From Glycocaulis sp050485565 (lineage in GTDB: Bacteria; Pseudomonadota; Alphaproteobacteria; Caulobacterales; Maricaulaceae): a DNA stretch of 64,000 nucleotides. The first letter of the stretch is position 1. Each line of letters starts with the position of its first letter. Shown here piece by piece: positions 56,717 to 64,000 of the stretch. The notes beneath the pieces are model-generated. The model had not been told where the DNA came from, searched no databases, and saw nothing but the letters and a program-made list of their open reading frames with translations. Made by a program: the position numbers and the translations under genes. The stretch is taken from contig NZ_JBJHBQ010000012.1 of assembly GCF_050485565.1 (NCBI RefSeq), positions 14,388-78,387 on the forward strand, given 5' to 3'.

Positions 56717-57163
56717 TCAAGCGAAAGGCTTCAATATCGCCAGCAATACAATGATGATGGCCGCAATCGCAGGCACTTCATTGAGCATACGCCAGAACTT
56801 CTCGCTGCGCGGGCGCTCGCCTTTGGCAAAGCGCTTCGCACTGGCCGAGTAAAATCCGTGCACGCCGGACAGGGCGATCACCAGCGCCAGCTTGGCATGG
56901 AACCAGCCCTGGCTGAACAGGGCGGGGTTTGCCGCGATCATCAATATGGCAAAGAGCCAGACTGCGATGAGCGCCGGACCCATGATGATGCGATTGAGGT
57001 TTTTCTCCTGCTTGAGCAGGGCCGTTTCCAGCTCCCCGCCGGGCGCGGCGGTGTGGTGATACACAAACAGGCGCGGCAGGTAGAGCATGCCGGCCATCCA
57101 GAAGATCACCGAGACGATGTGCAGGGCTTTAAGCACATCATAAAAGGGCAGGAGAAAATCCAT
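56717..57163 (-). CDS. hemJ: Protoporphyrinogen oxidase HemJ
   Basis: A 148-residue inner-membrane protein with four helices. HemJ oxidises protoporphyrinogen IX to protoporphyrin IX, the step before ferrochelatase. The signature KALHIVSVIFWMAGMLYLPRLFVYH carries the conserved His. Further segments are NLNRIIMGPALIAVWLFAI, GWFHAKLALVIALSGVHG and RMLNEVPAIAAIIIVLL. It overlaps the hemH stop by one base, giving the unit hemE-hemH-hemJ. Confidence 0.9.
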   Translation of the reverse strand: MDFLLPFYDVLKALHIVSVIFWMAGMLYLPRLFVYHHTAAPGGELETALLKQEKNLNRIIMGPALIAVWLFAILMIAANPALFSQGWFHAKLALVIALSGVHGFYSASAKRFAKGERPRSEKFWRMLNEVPAIAAIIIVLLAILKPFA

Positions 57164-58227
57164 CAGGCGGCCTCTGGCTGTCTTGGCTCTCCGTTATAGC
57201 CTGCTTCGCGGCAGGGGCAGCGGCCAAATTCAGCCGGGCAGATGGGCGTACCCGATGGCGGCTTCAGCCCCGCATGGCCGGTGAGCGCATCGACGACCAG
57301 CCCGGCCAGCGCCTTGATGAAACCCGGCGTAACGCCGAGTGCTGGCACGCGGGTATAGCCGGCCGCGCCGTGCTCGTGCGCGAGTTCGGCATATTCCTCG
57401 TCCAGCTCGACCAGCGTTTCGATGTGCTCGGACACAAAGGCGATGGGCGAGAGGATGATGTGTTTTCCTTCTCTGGCCGCCTCTTCCACCATGTCTTCGG
57501 TTGACGGGCCGATCCATTTCAATGGGCCTACTTTTGACTGGAAACAGGTGATGTGATCGGTCAGCTCGGGCAGCAGGGTCGTCACCGCCTTCACCGTCTC
57601 CTCCACCTGCCACTGATAGGGATCGCCGCGCTGGATCGTCACCTCCGGCAGGCCATGGGCGGAATGGAGCACACGGGCATTGGCTGGCTTTCCGGCCCTC
57701 TCCCAGGCCTCGCGGATCAGCCCGGCATGGGCGGTGATGAAATCAGCCTCGCGCGGGAAGCAGCATATAGTGCGCGCTTCGCCGCCCCCTGCATCGCGCC
57801 AGGCTTTGAGGGAGCTCGCCGTCGTGGTGGTCGAAAACTGCGGGTAGAGCGGCAGGAGGACTACTTCATCCGCGCCCCAGGCCTTTACGGCTTCTGCGGC
57901 TTCATGGGTGAAGGGGTGCCAGTAGCGCATGGCGAGAAAGCAGCGGATCTCGTCGCCGGGCAGCGCCGATGCCAGCGCGGCGGTCAGCGCCGCAGCCTGC
58001 TTTTCGGTTTCGGGTACGATGGGTGAACCGCCGCCCATCTTGGCGTATTCCTTGGCAGCCTTGGGCCCGCGCGTGGTGGAAATCAGCCAGGCCAGCAAGG
58101 GCCGCACCGGCCAGGGCGCATAGATGATCGCCGGATCATTGAAGAGATTGCGCAGGAAGGGTTTCACGCTTTTCTGCCCGTCCGGCCCGCCCAGATTGAA
58201 CAGTACAACAGCGATTTTGCGGCCCAT
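57163..58227 (-). CDS. hemH: Ferrochelatase with Cys-rich C-terminal tail
   Basis: A 354-residue enzyme that inserts iron into protoporphyrin IX. Family segments are AVVLFNLGGPD, LAMRYWHPFT, VVLLPLYPQFSTTTTASS, LHSAHGLPEVTIQRGDPYQ (active His) and SPIAFVSEHIETLVELDEEY. The C-terminus holds three Cys (330, 337, 339) in CPAEFGRCPC. Caulobacter ferrochelatase carries a [2Fe-2S] cluster, so these may be ligands (inference). The gene sits between hemE and hemJ. Confidence 0.95.
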   Translation of the reverse strand: MGRKIAVVLFNLGGPDGQKSVKPFLRNLFNDPAIIYAPWPVRPLLAWLISTTRGPKAAKEYAKMGGGSPIVPETEKQAAALTAALASALPGDEIRCFLAMRYWHPFTHEAAEAVKAWGADEVVLLPLYPQFSTTTTASSLKAWRDAGGGEARTICCFPREADFITAHAGLIREAWERAGKPANARVLHSAHGLPEVTIQRGDPYQWQVEETVKAVTTLLPELTDHITCFQSKVGPLKWIGPSTEDMVEEAAREGKHIILSPIAFVSEHIETLVELDEEYAELAHEHGAAGYTRVPALGVTPGFIKALAGLVVDALTGHAGLKPPSGTPICPAEFGRCPCREAGYNGEPRQPEAA

Positions 58228-58258
58228 GGGACTTACTCCGGCTTGGCTGTAACGGGAG

Positions 58259-59284
58259 CTAACCGCCCCGGATATGGGCCAGCAGCTCGCTCACATGTTC
58301 TGGCGGCACATCAGGGTTTATCCCGTGTCCGAGATTGAACACATAGGGCCGGCCCCCCCATGCGTCGAGCAAACGGCTGACCTCGCAGCGGAGCGCCTCA
58401 CCGCCAGCTTTAAGCACAGCCGGATCAAGCTGGCCCTGCACCGGCATGGAGCGCGGCAGATTGGCCACCGCCCAGTCGGTATCCAGCCCGTGATCGGTGG
58501 CGATGGCGTCAATCCCGGTCTCGGCCGCGTAGCGCACATAGTGCGGCCCGGCACCTTTGGGGAAACCGATAATCGGGGCGGTGATGCCCGCTGCCCGCAC
58601 GCGCTCGATAATGCGCCTTGTAGGCGCGATGACGACCCGGTTGAACAGCGGCGCAGGCAGGCCCTCTGCCCAGCTTTCAAAGAGTTTGAGCACGTCTGCA
58701 CCGGCTTTGGCCTGCGCAATCAGATAGTCGGCCGTCGCATCCGCCAGATTGGCCAGCAGCCGGTCAAACGTCTCTGGTTCACTCCAGGCGGCGGTACGGG
58801 CTTTCCAGCGATCTTTTGAGCCACCGCCCTCGATCATGTAGGTCGCCACCGTCCAGGGCGCGCCGGCAAAGCCGATCAGCGTGCAGCTGTCTGGCAGGCC
58901 GGCGCGCACCAGTTTCAGCGTCTCACAGACCGCAGAAAGACGCGTGGCCGCTCCTTCTGGCGATAAACCAGCCAACGCTTCAAGGTTCATCGCGGCGAGC
59001 CTTGGCCCCTCGCCCTTCTCAAACCACACCTTCTGGCCCATCGCATTGGGGATGAGCAATATGTCGGCAAAGACGATGGACGCATCAAACCCGTAACGGC
59101 GGATCGGTTGCAGAGTCACTTCGGCGGCAGCTTGCGGGTTCAGGCAGAAGGCGATGAAGTCAGGCTGCTGGGCGCGAACCGCGCGGTATTCAGGCAAATA
59201 GCGCCCGGCCTGGCGCATCAGCCATACGGGCGGGGTCTTCAAGGTTTCACCACCCAGAACCTTCAAAAGCGCGCGTTCGGCCAT
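58259..59284 (-). CDS. hemE: Uroporphyrinogen decarboxylase
   Basis: A 341-residue enzyme that makes coproporphyrinogen III. The motifs WLMRQAGRYLPEYR near the start and LIGFAGAPWTVATYMIEGG in the middle are diagnostic, with the active-site FADILLIPNAMG and the end FNLGHGINPDVPPEHV. It borders the probable replication origin at its 5' end, as hemE does in Caulobacter. Confidence 0.97.
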   Translation of the reverse strand: MAERALLKVLGGETLKTPPVWLMRQAGRYLPEYRAVRAQQPDFIAFCLNPQAAAEVTLQPIRRYGFDASIVFADILLIPNAMGQKVWFEKGEGPRLAAMNLEALAGLSPEGAATRLSAVCETLKLVRAGLPDSCTLIGFAGAPWTVATYMIEGGGSKDRWKARTAAWSEPETFDRLLANLADATADYLIAQAKAGADVLKLFESWAEGLPAPLFNRVVIAPTRRIIERVRAAGITAPIIGFPKGAGPHYVRYAAETGIDAIATDHGLDTDWAVANLPRSMPVQGQLDPAVLKAGGEALRCEVSRLLDAWGGRPYVFNLGHGINPDVPPEHVSELLAHIRGG

Positions 59285-59502
59285 TTACCGCTATTCCTTT
59301 ATCTGGACGCCTTGCCTGCTCACCGGCGGCTTTCCCGCCCTTCCTTTCTATCCAATGAAAAAAAGAAATTGGAAGGAGATGAGTCGTAGGCCTGTCCGTA
59401 TCGTGGAAAACCCGGTCTCACTAGCGCGTTGTCCGCACATTTCACACCCTGTGGGAAAATTGGCCGCACGTCAGTCTTTGTCCAAGCGTGTGAATTTCGC
59501 TA

Positions 59503-59518
59503 TTAACTCAAAATTTAC
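59503..59518 (+). promoter_or_regulatory. CtrA-like site in the origin (one mismatch)
   Basis: TTAA-CTCAAAA-TTTAC has the right 7-base spacing and differs from TTAA-N7-TTAAC in one base. Confidence 0.55.
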
Positions 59519-59523
59519 ATTGT

Positions 59524-59538
59524 TTAACAAATAATTAA
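59524..59538 (+). promoter_or_regulatory. CtrA site in the origin (perfect)
   Basis: TTAA-CAAATAA-TTAA, an exact match to the CtrA core. It lies next to the previous site inside the A+T-rich tract, where CtrA would block initiation as in Caulobacter. Confidence 0.75.
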
Positions 59539-59818
59539 GATTTCCTCCTGCGGGCGTAAGCCTGCCGGTGCAGGCTCTGCTTTCCAGCGTGTTCAACATC
59601 AAGGCATGTGCGCGGCGGCAGAAACTGGCCCGCTGGTGGAGAAGCGGGGACGGTGTGTGGGTTAGAAATGGCGCTGATGCCGATACCGGCCGGACAGGCT
59701 GGTCAGCGGGGACAATGCGCGCAGTTTGCCGACAGCTTGTTCACAGGCCGGGCGGAACGGGCTATCGCTGGAAACGACGCTCAGTGAGCAGACAGATATG
59801 CCGCCTTTGAAGGATGCC

Positions 59819-60676
59819 ATGCCCACTTCCCAACGTGCGCCGGACATGAAGACCTATTTTCATGTCCATATGATCTCTGACTCCACCGGCGAGACGCTGA
59901 TGAGCGCGATGCGTGCCTCGGCGGCGCAGTTTGAACGCGGCCAGCCGATCGAGCATCTGTTCGCGCTGGTCCGTTCTCCGCGCCAGATGACGCGTGCGCT
60001 GGAGCATGTCGAAGCTTTTCCCGGCGTGGTCATGTACACGGTCGTCAATCCGGACTTGCGTGAGGCTCTGGAGACGCGCTGCGCGGAGCTGTCGGTTCCG
60101 GCCATTGCCCTGCTTGATCCTATCGAGACCACGTTGTCGGCTTATCTTGGCGCGCCGATGACCGGCCGTGCCGGTGCCCAGCGCACGCTCGATGCGGATT
60201 ATTACCGGCGTATTGAAGCGATGAATTACTGCATGGCCCATGATGACGGGCAGGGCGATGATCTCGCCAGCGCCGATGTGATCCTGTTGGGGATCAGCCG
60301 GACCTCGAAAACACCGACCTCGATTTATCTGGGCAATCGCGGCGTACGTGCTGCCAACATACCCCTGGTGCCGGGCACGCCGCTTCCCGACAATCTGTTC
60401 TCGCTGAAAAAACCTGCCATTGTCGGGCTTTATGCCACGCCGGAGCGCATCATCCAGATCCGCCGCAACCGGCTATTGAACCTCAATGAGGACCGCTCGA
60501 CGGACTATATCGACGAAGACTCCGTCAAGGATGAGCTGATCTACGCCAAGCGGCTGTTTGCGCGCCACAACGTGCCTTCAATTGATGTGACGCGGCGTTC
60601 CATCGAGGAGACGGCGGCCAAGATCATCAATCTCCTGACTGAGCATCGCGGCAAACTGTCGGGAGGCAAACCATGA
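59819..60676 (+). CDS. ppsR: Pyruvate, phosphate dikinase regulatory protein (DUF299)
   Basis: A 285-residue bifunctional kinase/pyrophosphorylase that switches pyruvate phosphate dikinase or PEP synthetase off and on by ADP-dependent threonine phosphorylation. Its sequence FHVHMISDSTGETL, the P-loop ILLGISRTSKTPTSIYLGNRG, and the C-terminal DVTRRSIEETAAKII identify it. The ATG at 59819 has AAGGA 5 bases upstream; other in-frame ATGs at 59798 and 59846 are possible. It is the first gene right of the origin, as in Caulobacter, and 4 bases overlap the maf start. Confidence 0.93.
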   Translation: MPTSQRAPDMKTYFHVHMISDSTGETLMSAMRASAAQFERGQPIEHLFALVRSPRQMTRALEHVEAFPGVVMYTVVNPDLREALETRCAELSVPAIALLDPIETTLSAYLGAPMTGRAGAQRTLDADYYRRIEAMNYCMAHDDGQGDDLASADVILLGISRTSKTPTSIYLGNRGVRAANIPLVPGTPLPDNLFSLKKPAIVGLYATPERIIQIRRNRLLNLNEDRSTDYIDEDSVKDELIYAKRLFARHNVPSIDVTRRSIEETAAKIINLLTEHRGKLSGGKP

Positions 60677-61260
60677 CCGCGCTGGTGCTGGCGTCGGGTT
60701 CGGCGTCGCGGCGGGCCATTCTGGAAAAGGCCGGTGTGCCTTTCACCATCGATCCGGCAGATATCGATGAGGGTGCGGTAAAGGCAAAATTCTCCGGCAG
60801 TCCTGCCGGGTTGGCGCTGGAGCTGGCCCGGCAAAAGGCGCTGGCCGTATCGCCGCGCCAACCTGGGAAGCTGGTCCTCGGGGCTGATCAGGTGCTGGAA
60901 TTTGAGGGCCGCGCCTATGATAAATCGCGTGATGTGGAGGAGGCGCGCAAACGCCTGATCATGCTGCGGGGCCAGACCCATGCGCTTGTCGGCGGACTGG
61001 TGCTGGCACGCGATGGCGGGATTGTCTGGCAGCACGAGAGCCGGTGCGAGATGCAGGTGCGCACATTCTCTGATGCGTTTCTGGACCGCTATATGCGCGA
61101 TGCCGGATCCATTCTGACCGCGGGCGTCGGCGGATATGCCTATGAGGGGCTGGGCGCGCAGCTGTTTGATCGGGTGGAGGGCGATTTCTTTGCCGTTCTG
61201 GGCCTGCCGCTCCTGCCTTTGCTGGATGCGCTGCGCCAGCATGGCGCGCTGGAGGCGTGA
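60673..61260 (+). CDS. maf: Maf-like nucleoside triphosphate pyrophosphatase
   Basis: A 195-residue house-cleaning pyrophosphatase for modified pyrimidine nucleotides. The N-terminal LASGSASRRAILEKAGV, the acidic GADQVLEFEGRAYDKSRDVEEARKRL segment and AGSILTAGVGGYAYEGLGAQLF are typical. It overlaps ppsR by 4 bases and aroE by one, so it belongs to the ppsR-maf-aroE-coaE-dnaQ operon. Confidence 0.93.
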   Translation: MTALVLASGSASRRAILEKAGVPFTIDPADIDEGAVKAKFSGSPAGLALELARQKALAVSPRQPGKLVLGADQVLEFEGRAYDKSRDVEEARKRLIMLRGQTHALVGGLVLARDGGIVWQHESRCEMQVRTFSDAFLDRYMRDAGSILTAGVGGYAYEGLGAQLFDRVEGDFFAVLGLPLLPLLDALRQHGALEA

Positions 61261-62093
61261 TGAGCGGGGTCAGAAAGGCCGGTGTGATTGGCTGGCCGGT
61301 CAGCCATTCGCTCTCGCCTGCCATGATGACCGCCTGGCTAAGTGATGTCGGCATTGAGGGCGAATACAGCCCCGTCGCTGCTGCGCCGGAGGACTTTGCT
61401 GGTACAATCCATCGCCTGCGTGATGCCGGATATGCCGGAGTGAATGTGACCCTGCCTCACAAGGAGGCGGCGCTGGCGCTGGCCGATACTGCCAGTGATG
61501 CGGCGCGCGCGGCGGGGGCCGCCAATGTTCTGGTGTTTCAGACGGCAAAGATTCACGCGGACAATACCGACATTACCGGGATCAGGGCCGCGCTGGACGA
61601 GGGCGGCTGGCAGGCGGGAACCGGCCCGGCGGTTCTGATCGGCGCTGGCGGGGCTGCCCGTGCTGCGCTTTACGTGCTGAAGGCCGCGAATGTGCCGGTG
61701 CGCATTGTCAATCGCAGCCCTGACAGGGCCGCGGTGCTGGCCCGCTCAATGGGCTGCGCGGCGGAGATCCATGGGCTGGAAGCGGCGCCAAGGGCGCTGG
61801 AGGGCGCGCGTCTGATTATCAACGCCACCAGTCTAGGCATGAAGGGCCAGCCTGCGCTCACGCTGCCACTGGATATTCTCCCCGCAGATGCGCTGGTGTT
61901 CGACATGGTCTATGTGCCGCTGGAAACGGCGTTTTTGAAGCAGGCGCGCGCGCTTGGCCTGCGCACGGCCGACGGGCTTTCCATGCTGATCGGACAGGCC
62001 CGCCCGGCCTTTGAAGCCTTTTTTGGCAAGCCTGTTCCTGCCCGCACGCCGGTCCGGGCCATGCTGGAAGCGGCGCTGGAGGGCAGGCCATGA
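61260..62093 (+). CDS. aroE: Shikimate dehydrogenase
   Basis: A 277-residue NADP-dependent enzyme of aromatic amino-acid synthesis, reducing 3-dehydroshikimate. The shikimate site shows SHSLSPAMM and NVTLPHKEAA with catalytic Lys; NTDITGIRAAL supplies the Asp. The nucleotide fold is AVLIGAGGAARAALYVL. The ATG at 61260 overlaps the maf TGA by one base; a GTG three bases earlier is possible. It overlaps coaE by 4 bases. Confidence 0.95.
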   Translation: MSGVRKAGVIGWPVSHSLSPAMMTAWLSDVGIEGEYSPVAAAPEDFAGTIHRLRDAGYAGVNVTLPHKEAALALADTASDAARAAGAANVLVFQTAKIHADNTDITGIRAALDEGGWQAGTGPAVLIGAGGAARAALYVLKAANVPVRIVNRSPDRAAVLARSMGCAAEIHGLEAAPRALEGARLIINATSLGMKGQPALTLPLDILPADALVFDMVYVPLETAFLKQARALGLRTADGLSMLIGQARPAFEAFFGKPVPARTPVRAMLEAALEGRP

Positions 62094-62698
62094 TCACAAT
62101 CGGACTGACCGGCTCGATCGGCATGGGTAAAAGCACGACCGCTGCCCTGTTTGCACAACAAGGTGTGCCGGTTTTTGACGCCGATGCGGCGGTGGCGGAG
62201 ATGTATGCGCCGGGCGGCGAGGCGGTAAAGCCGCTCAATGCGGTGTTTCGCGATGTGGTTGCGGGCGGGCGCGTGGACCGCGAGGCGCTGAGCGCCCATC
62301 TGAAAGACAACCCACAGGATTTCGCCCGCCTTGAAGCCATCGTGCATCCGCTGGTGGCGGCGCGGCGGGCGGGCTTCCTGGAGCAGGCGCGCAAGGACGG
62401 GGCCTGGTGCGTGCTTTTTGATATTCCGCTCCTGTTCGAGACCGGCATGGAGGGTCATGTTGATATCGTTGTCGTGGTGTCTGCCCCGGAAGATGTGCAG
62501 CGGACGCGGGTGCTGGCCCGCGAGGGCATGCACGCGGAAAAGCTGGACATGATCCTGGCTCGCCAGACGCCTGATGGCGAAAAGCGGCAACGGGCCGATT
62601 TCATCATCGACACGTCAAAAGGTGTGGATGATGCCCGCCAACAGGTGCGCGCCGTTCTGGATGCCTTGCGCAAAAGCAGTCAGAATCCGCAGCCATGA
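62090..62698 (+). CDS. coaE: Dephospho-CoA kinase
   Basis: A 202-residue kinase for the last step of coenzyme A synthesis. The P-loop is GLTGSIGMGKSTT, followed by FDADAAVAEMYAPGGEAV, the substrate lid LEAIVHPLVAARR and VDIVVVVSAPEDVQRTRVLAREG. It overlaps aroE and dnaQ by 4 bases each. Confidence 0.95.
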   Translation: MITIGLTGSIGMGKSTTAALFAQQGVPVFDADAAVAEMYAPGGEAVKPLNAVFRDVVAGGRVDREALSAHLKDNPQDFARLEAIVHPLVAARRAGFLEQARKDGAWCVLFDIPLLFETGMEGHVDIVVVVSAPEDVQRTRVLAREGMHAEKLDMILARQTPDGEKRQRADFIIDTSKGVDDARQQVRAVLDALRKSSQNPQP

Positions 62699-63381
62699 GA
62701 GAGATCATATTCGATACAGAGACGACCGGGCTCTACCCGCTCGAGGGCGACCGGGTGACCGAGCTTGGCTGTGTCGAGGTGATCAACATGATCCCGACGG
62801 GGCGCGAGTTTCACGCCCTCATCAATCCTGACCGCGATATCCCGGCTGAAGTGACGGCCATTACCGGGCATACGCGCGAAATGCTGCGCGACAAGCCGCG
62901 TTTTGAAGAGGTGGCGCAGGATTTCATCGCCTTTGTCGGGGATGCGGTGATGGTGGCGCACAATGCGCCCTTTGACCGGGGCTTCATCAATATGGAGCTG
63001 ACGCGCGCCGGGCTTGACCCTTATCCGGACAGCCGGTTCAAGGATACCGCCGCGATGGCGCGCGAGCGCTTTCCAGGCTCGCCGGCCAATCTGGACGCGC
63101 TGTGCAAACGCTTTGAAATATCACTGGAAAGTCGCACAAAGCACGGCGCGCTGATCGATGCCTATCTGCTGGCAGAAGTGTATCTGGAGCTTAATGGCGG
63201 GCGCACGCGCGCGCTCGACTTTGCCGGGCTGGAAGGCACGGACCGCACGGTGCGTTACGCCCCGCGCCCGCCGCGCCCATCGCCGTTACAGCCCTTAAGC
63301 ACGCCAGAAGAGCGCGCTCTCCATGCAGGCTTTGTGGCCGAGATGGGCGAGGCGCGCGTCTGGAAGAAGTTCGGCGTCTGA
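62695..63381 (+). CDS. dnaQ: DNA polymerase III epsilon subunit (proofreading exonuclease)
   Basis: A 228-residue 3'-5' exonuclease that proofreads replication. ExoI is FDTETTGLYP (Asp7/Glu9), ExoII is AHNAPFDRGFINMEL, and ExoIII is KHGALIDAYLLAEVYLEL. The C-terminal tail, which binds the alpha subunit, is present (PEERALHAGFVAEMG). It ends the operon and its stop is adjacent to that of secB, which is convergent. Confidence 0.95.
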   Translation: MREIIFDTETTGLYPLEGDRVTELGCVEVINMIPTGREFHALINPDRDIPAEVTAITGHTREMLRDKPRFEEVAQDFIAFVGDAVMVAHNAPFDRGFINMELTRAGLDPYPDSRFKDTAAMARERFPGSPANLDALCKRFEISLESRTKHGALIDAYLLAEVYLELNGGRTRALDFAGLEGTDRTVRYAPRPPRPSPLQPLSTPEERALHAGFVAEMGEARVWKKFGV

Positions 63382-63885
63382 TCAGGCGTTGCCGGCGGGC
63401 GGATTGCCCGAACCGCCTTGCGCGCGCTGGGCGAGCTGCTGGCGGTAGAGGCTGGCAAAATCGACCGGCTCCAGCATGAGGGGCGGGAAGCCGCCATTCT
63501 GCGTCGCGCTGGCCACAATCTCGCGGGCAAACGGGAAGGTCAGGCGCGGGGCCTCGACCAGCAGGAAGGCTTCGCGCGACTGCTCGTCCATGCCGCGGAT
63601 CTGGAACAGGCCGGCATAGCTCAGCTCGCAGACGAACAAGGTGGCATTCTCGCGCTCAGCCTTGGCCGAAAGAAGCAGCTCGACCTCGAAGTTTTCCGCA
63701 TCCAGCGCGCGCACGCGCACATCAATACCCAGATCGATATTGGGCTGGGCCGCGCTGCCGCGCAGCGTGTCGGGCGCACCGGGATTTTCGAAGGAGAGGT
63801 CCTTTACATACTGCCCCAGTATTCTCACGCTCGGCCCGCTGGCCGGATTTGCGCTCTGATCGGGTGTGTTGGGGGTATCAGCCAT
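63382..63885 (-). CDS. secB: Protein-export chaperone SecB
   Basis: A 167-residue tetrameric chaperone that keeps preproteins unfolded for SecA. The body shows VRILGQYVKDLSFENPGAP, the beta-rich IDLGIDVRVRALDAENFEVELLLSAKAE and VCELSYAGLFQIRG, then FPFAREIVASATQNGGFPPLMLEPVDFASLYRQ, all diagnostic. AGGAG lies 12 bases upstream of the ATG, a little far. The family position next to dnaQ is usual for the class. Confidence 0.95.
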   Translation of the reverse strand: MADTPNTPDQSANPASGPSVRILGQYVKDLSFENPGAPDTLRGSAAQPNIDLGIDVRVRALDAENFEVELLLSAKAERENATLFVCELSYAGLFQIRGMDEQSREAFLLVEAPRLTFPFAREIVASATQNGGFPPLMLEPVDFASLYRQQLAQRAQGGSGNPPAGNA

Positions 63886-64000
63886 GTTCGGTGCAAGCTC
63901 CTGTAGGCGTTTTTCCAGCCTTGGTATTGAAAGGCCGGCAGCAGGGCTTGGAATGGGCCCGCTTCCTGTGCAAGGTCTGGGCGGGTAGCATGCCGCGCCG
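63886..64000. other. Region upstream of secB to the window edge, no gene resolved
   Basis: Contains the secB 5' end and no complete reading frame. An ATG near 63986 on the plus strand could begin the divergent neighbour, but only a few codons remain. No promoter is convincing. Confidence 0.4.

Larger units (their letters stand above)
59285..59818. other. Probable chromosomal replication origin (oriC) between hemE and ppsR
   Basis: A 534-base gap flanked by hemE and ppsR, the same pair that borders the Caulobacter crescentus origin. The region 59493-59546 is very A+T-rich against a GC-rich background. A perfect CtrA site and a near-perfect one lie in that tract. Possible DnaA boxes with two mismatches to TTATCCACA are at 59402-59410, 59450-59458 and 59737-59745. 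A CcrM site GAGTC is at 59381-59385. No credible gene was found in it. Confidence 0.8.

Noticed and set aside
59568..59810. 80-codon plus-strand open frame in the origin region
   Set aside because: Starts at GTG with no ribosome site, has a basic low-complexity composition and overlaps the ppsR leader.

Overview
The window is GC-rich chromosomal DNA from an alphaproteobacterium. It most likely comes from the Caulobacterales/Maricaulales side (a stalked, Maricaulis- or Hyphomonas-like organism). The evidence is the gene order hemE - intergenic origin - ppsR known from Caulobacter, CtrA-type TTAA-N7-TTAA sites, alphaproteobacterial LexA boxes (GTTC-N7-GTTC), and NtrZ-, EipA- and DUF3576-type proteins. 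Assignment below order level is inference. No rRNA, tRNA, insertion sequence, prophage or CRISPR array was seen.

Bases 1-8.2 kb: the end of rph is followed by an accessory block. It holds a divergent class I HMG-CoA reductase, a small DNA-binding protein behind an SOS promoter, a secreted S33-type hydrolase, a glyoxalase, an Ada-like repair protein, DUF2244 and LolA. It ends with a three-gene module: an XRE regulator, a DUF2975 membrane protein and a 38-residue membrane peptide, with operator-like repeats upstream. This block separates rph from rdgB-hemW, which are often neighbours in this class.

8.2-29.7 kb: mostly housekeeping genes. They are rdgB-hemW, an LpoA-like lipoprotein, yraN, comM behind a LexA box, a hybrid histidine kinase, ampG, maeB, and the run mutS-DUF2855-glnD-murJ-trpS. 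A PCu(A)C copper-chaperone lipoprotein ends at a clear intrinsic terminator.

29.7-43 kb: lepA, a BLUF blue-light sensor, eipA behind a perfect CtrA site, pheST, rplT-rpmI, a secreted four-repeat protein, infC with a probable ATA start codon, two glycosyltransferases and an alpha/beta hydrolase. From 43 to 45 kb lie an NtrZ-like periplasmic regulator and a porin.

45.3-64 kb: the origin-proximal region. Genes are DUF3576, lptE, holA, parBA, rsmG, mnmG, mnmE, rho, hemJ, hemH and hemE. The probable replication origin lies at about 59.3-59.8 kb, followed by ppsR, maf, aroE, coaE, dnaQ and secB. Three parS sites sit inside rsmG, mnmG and mnmE, 7-10 kb from the origin. The region therefore combines the replication start, its CtrA control, the ParABS segregation centre, the DNA polymerase III delta and epsilon subunits, and three steps of heme synthesis.
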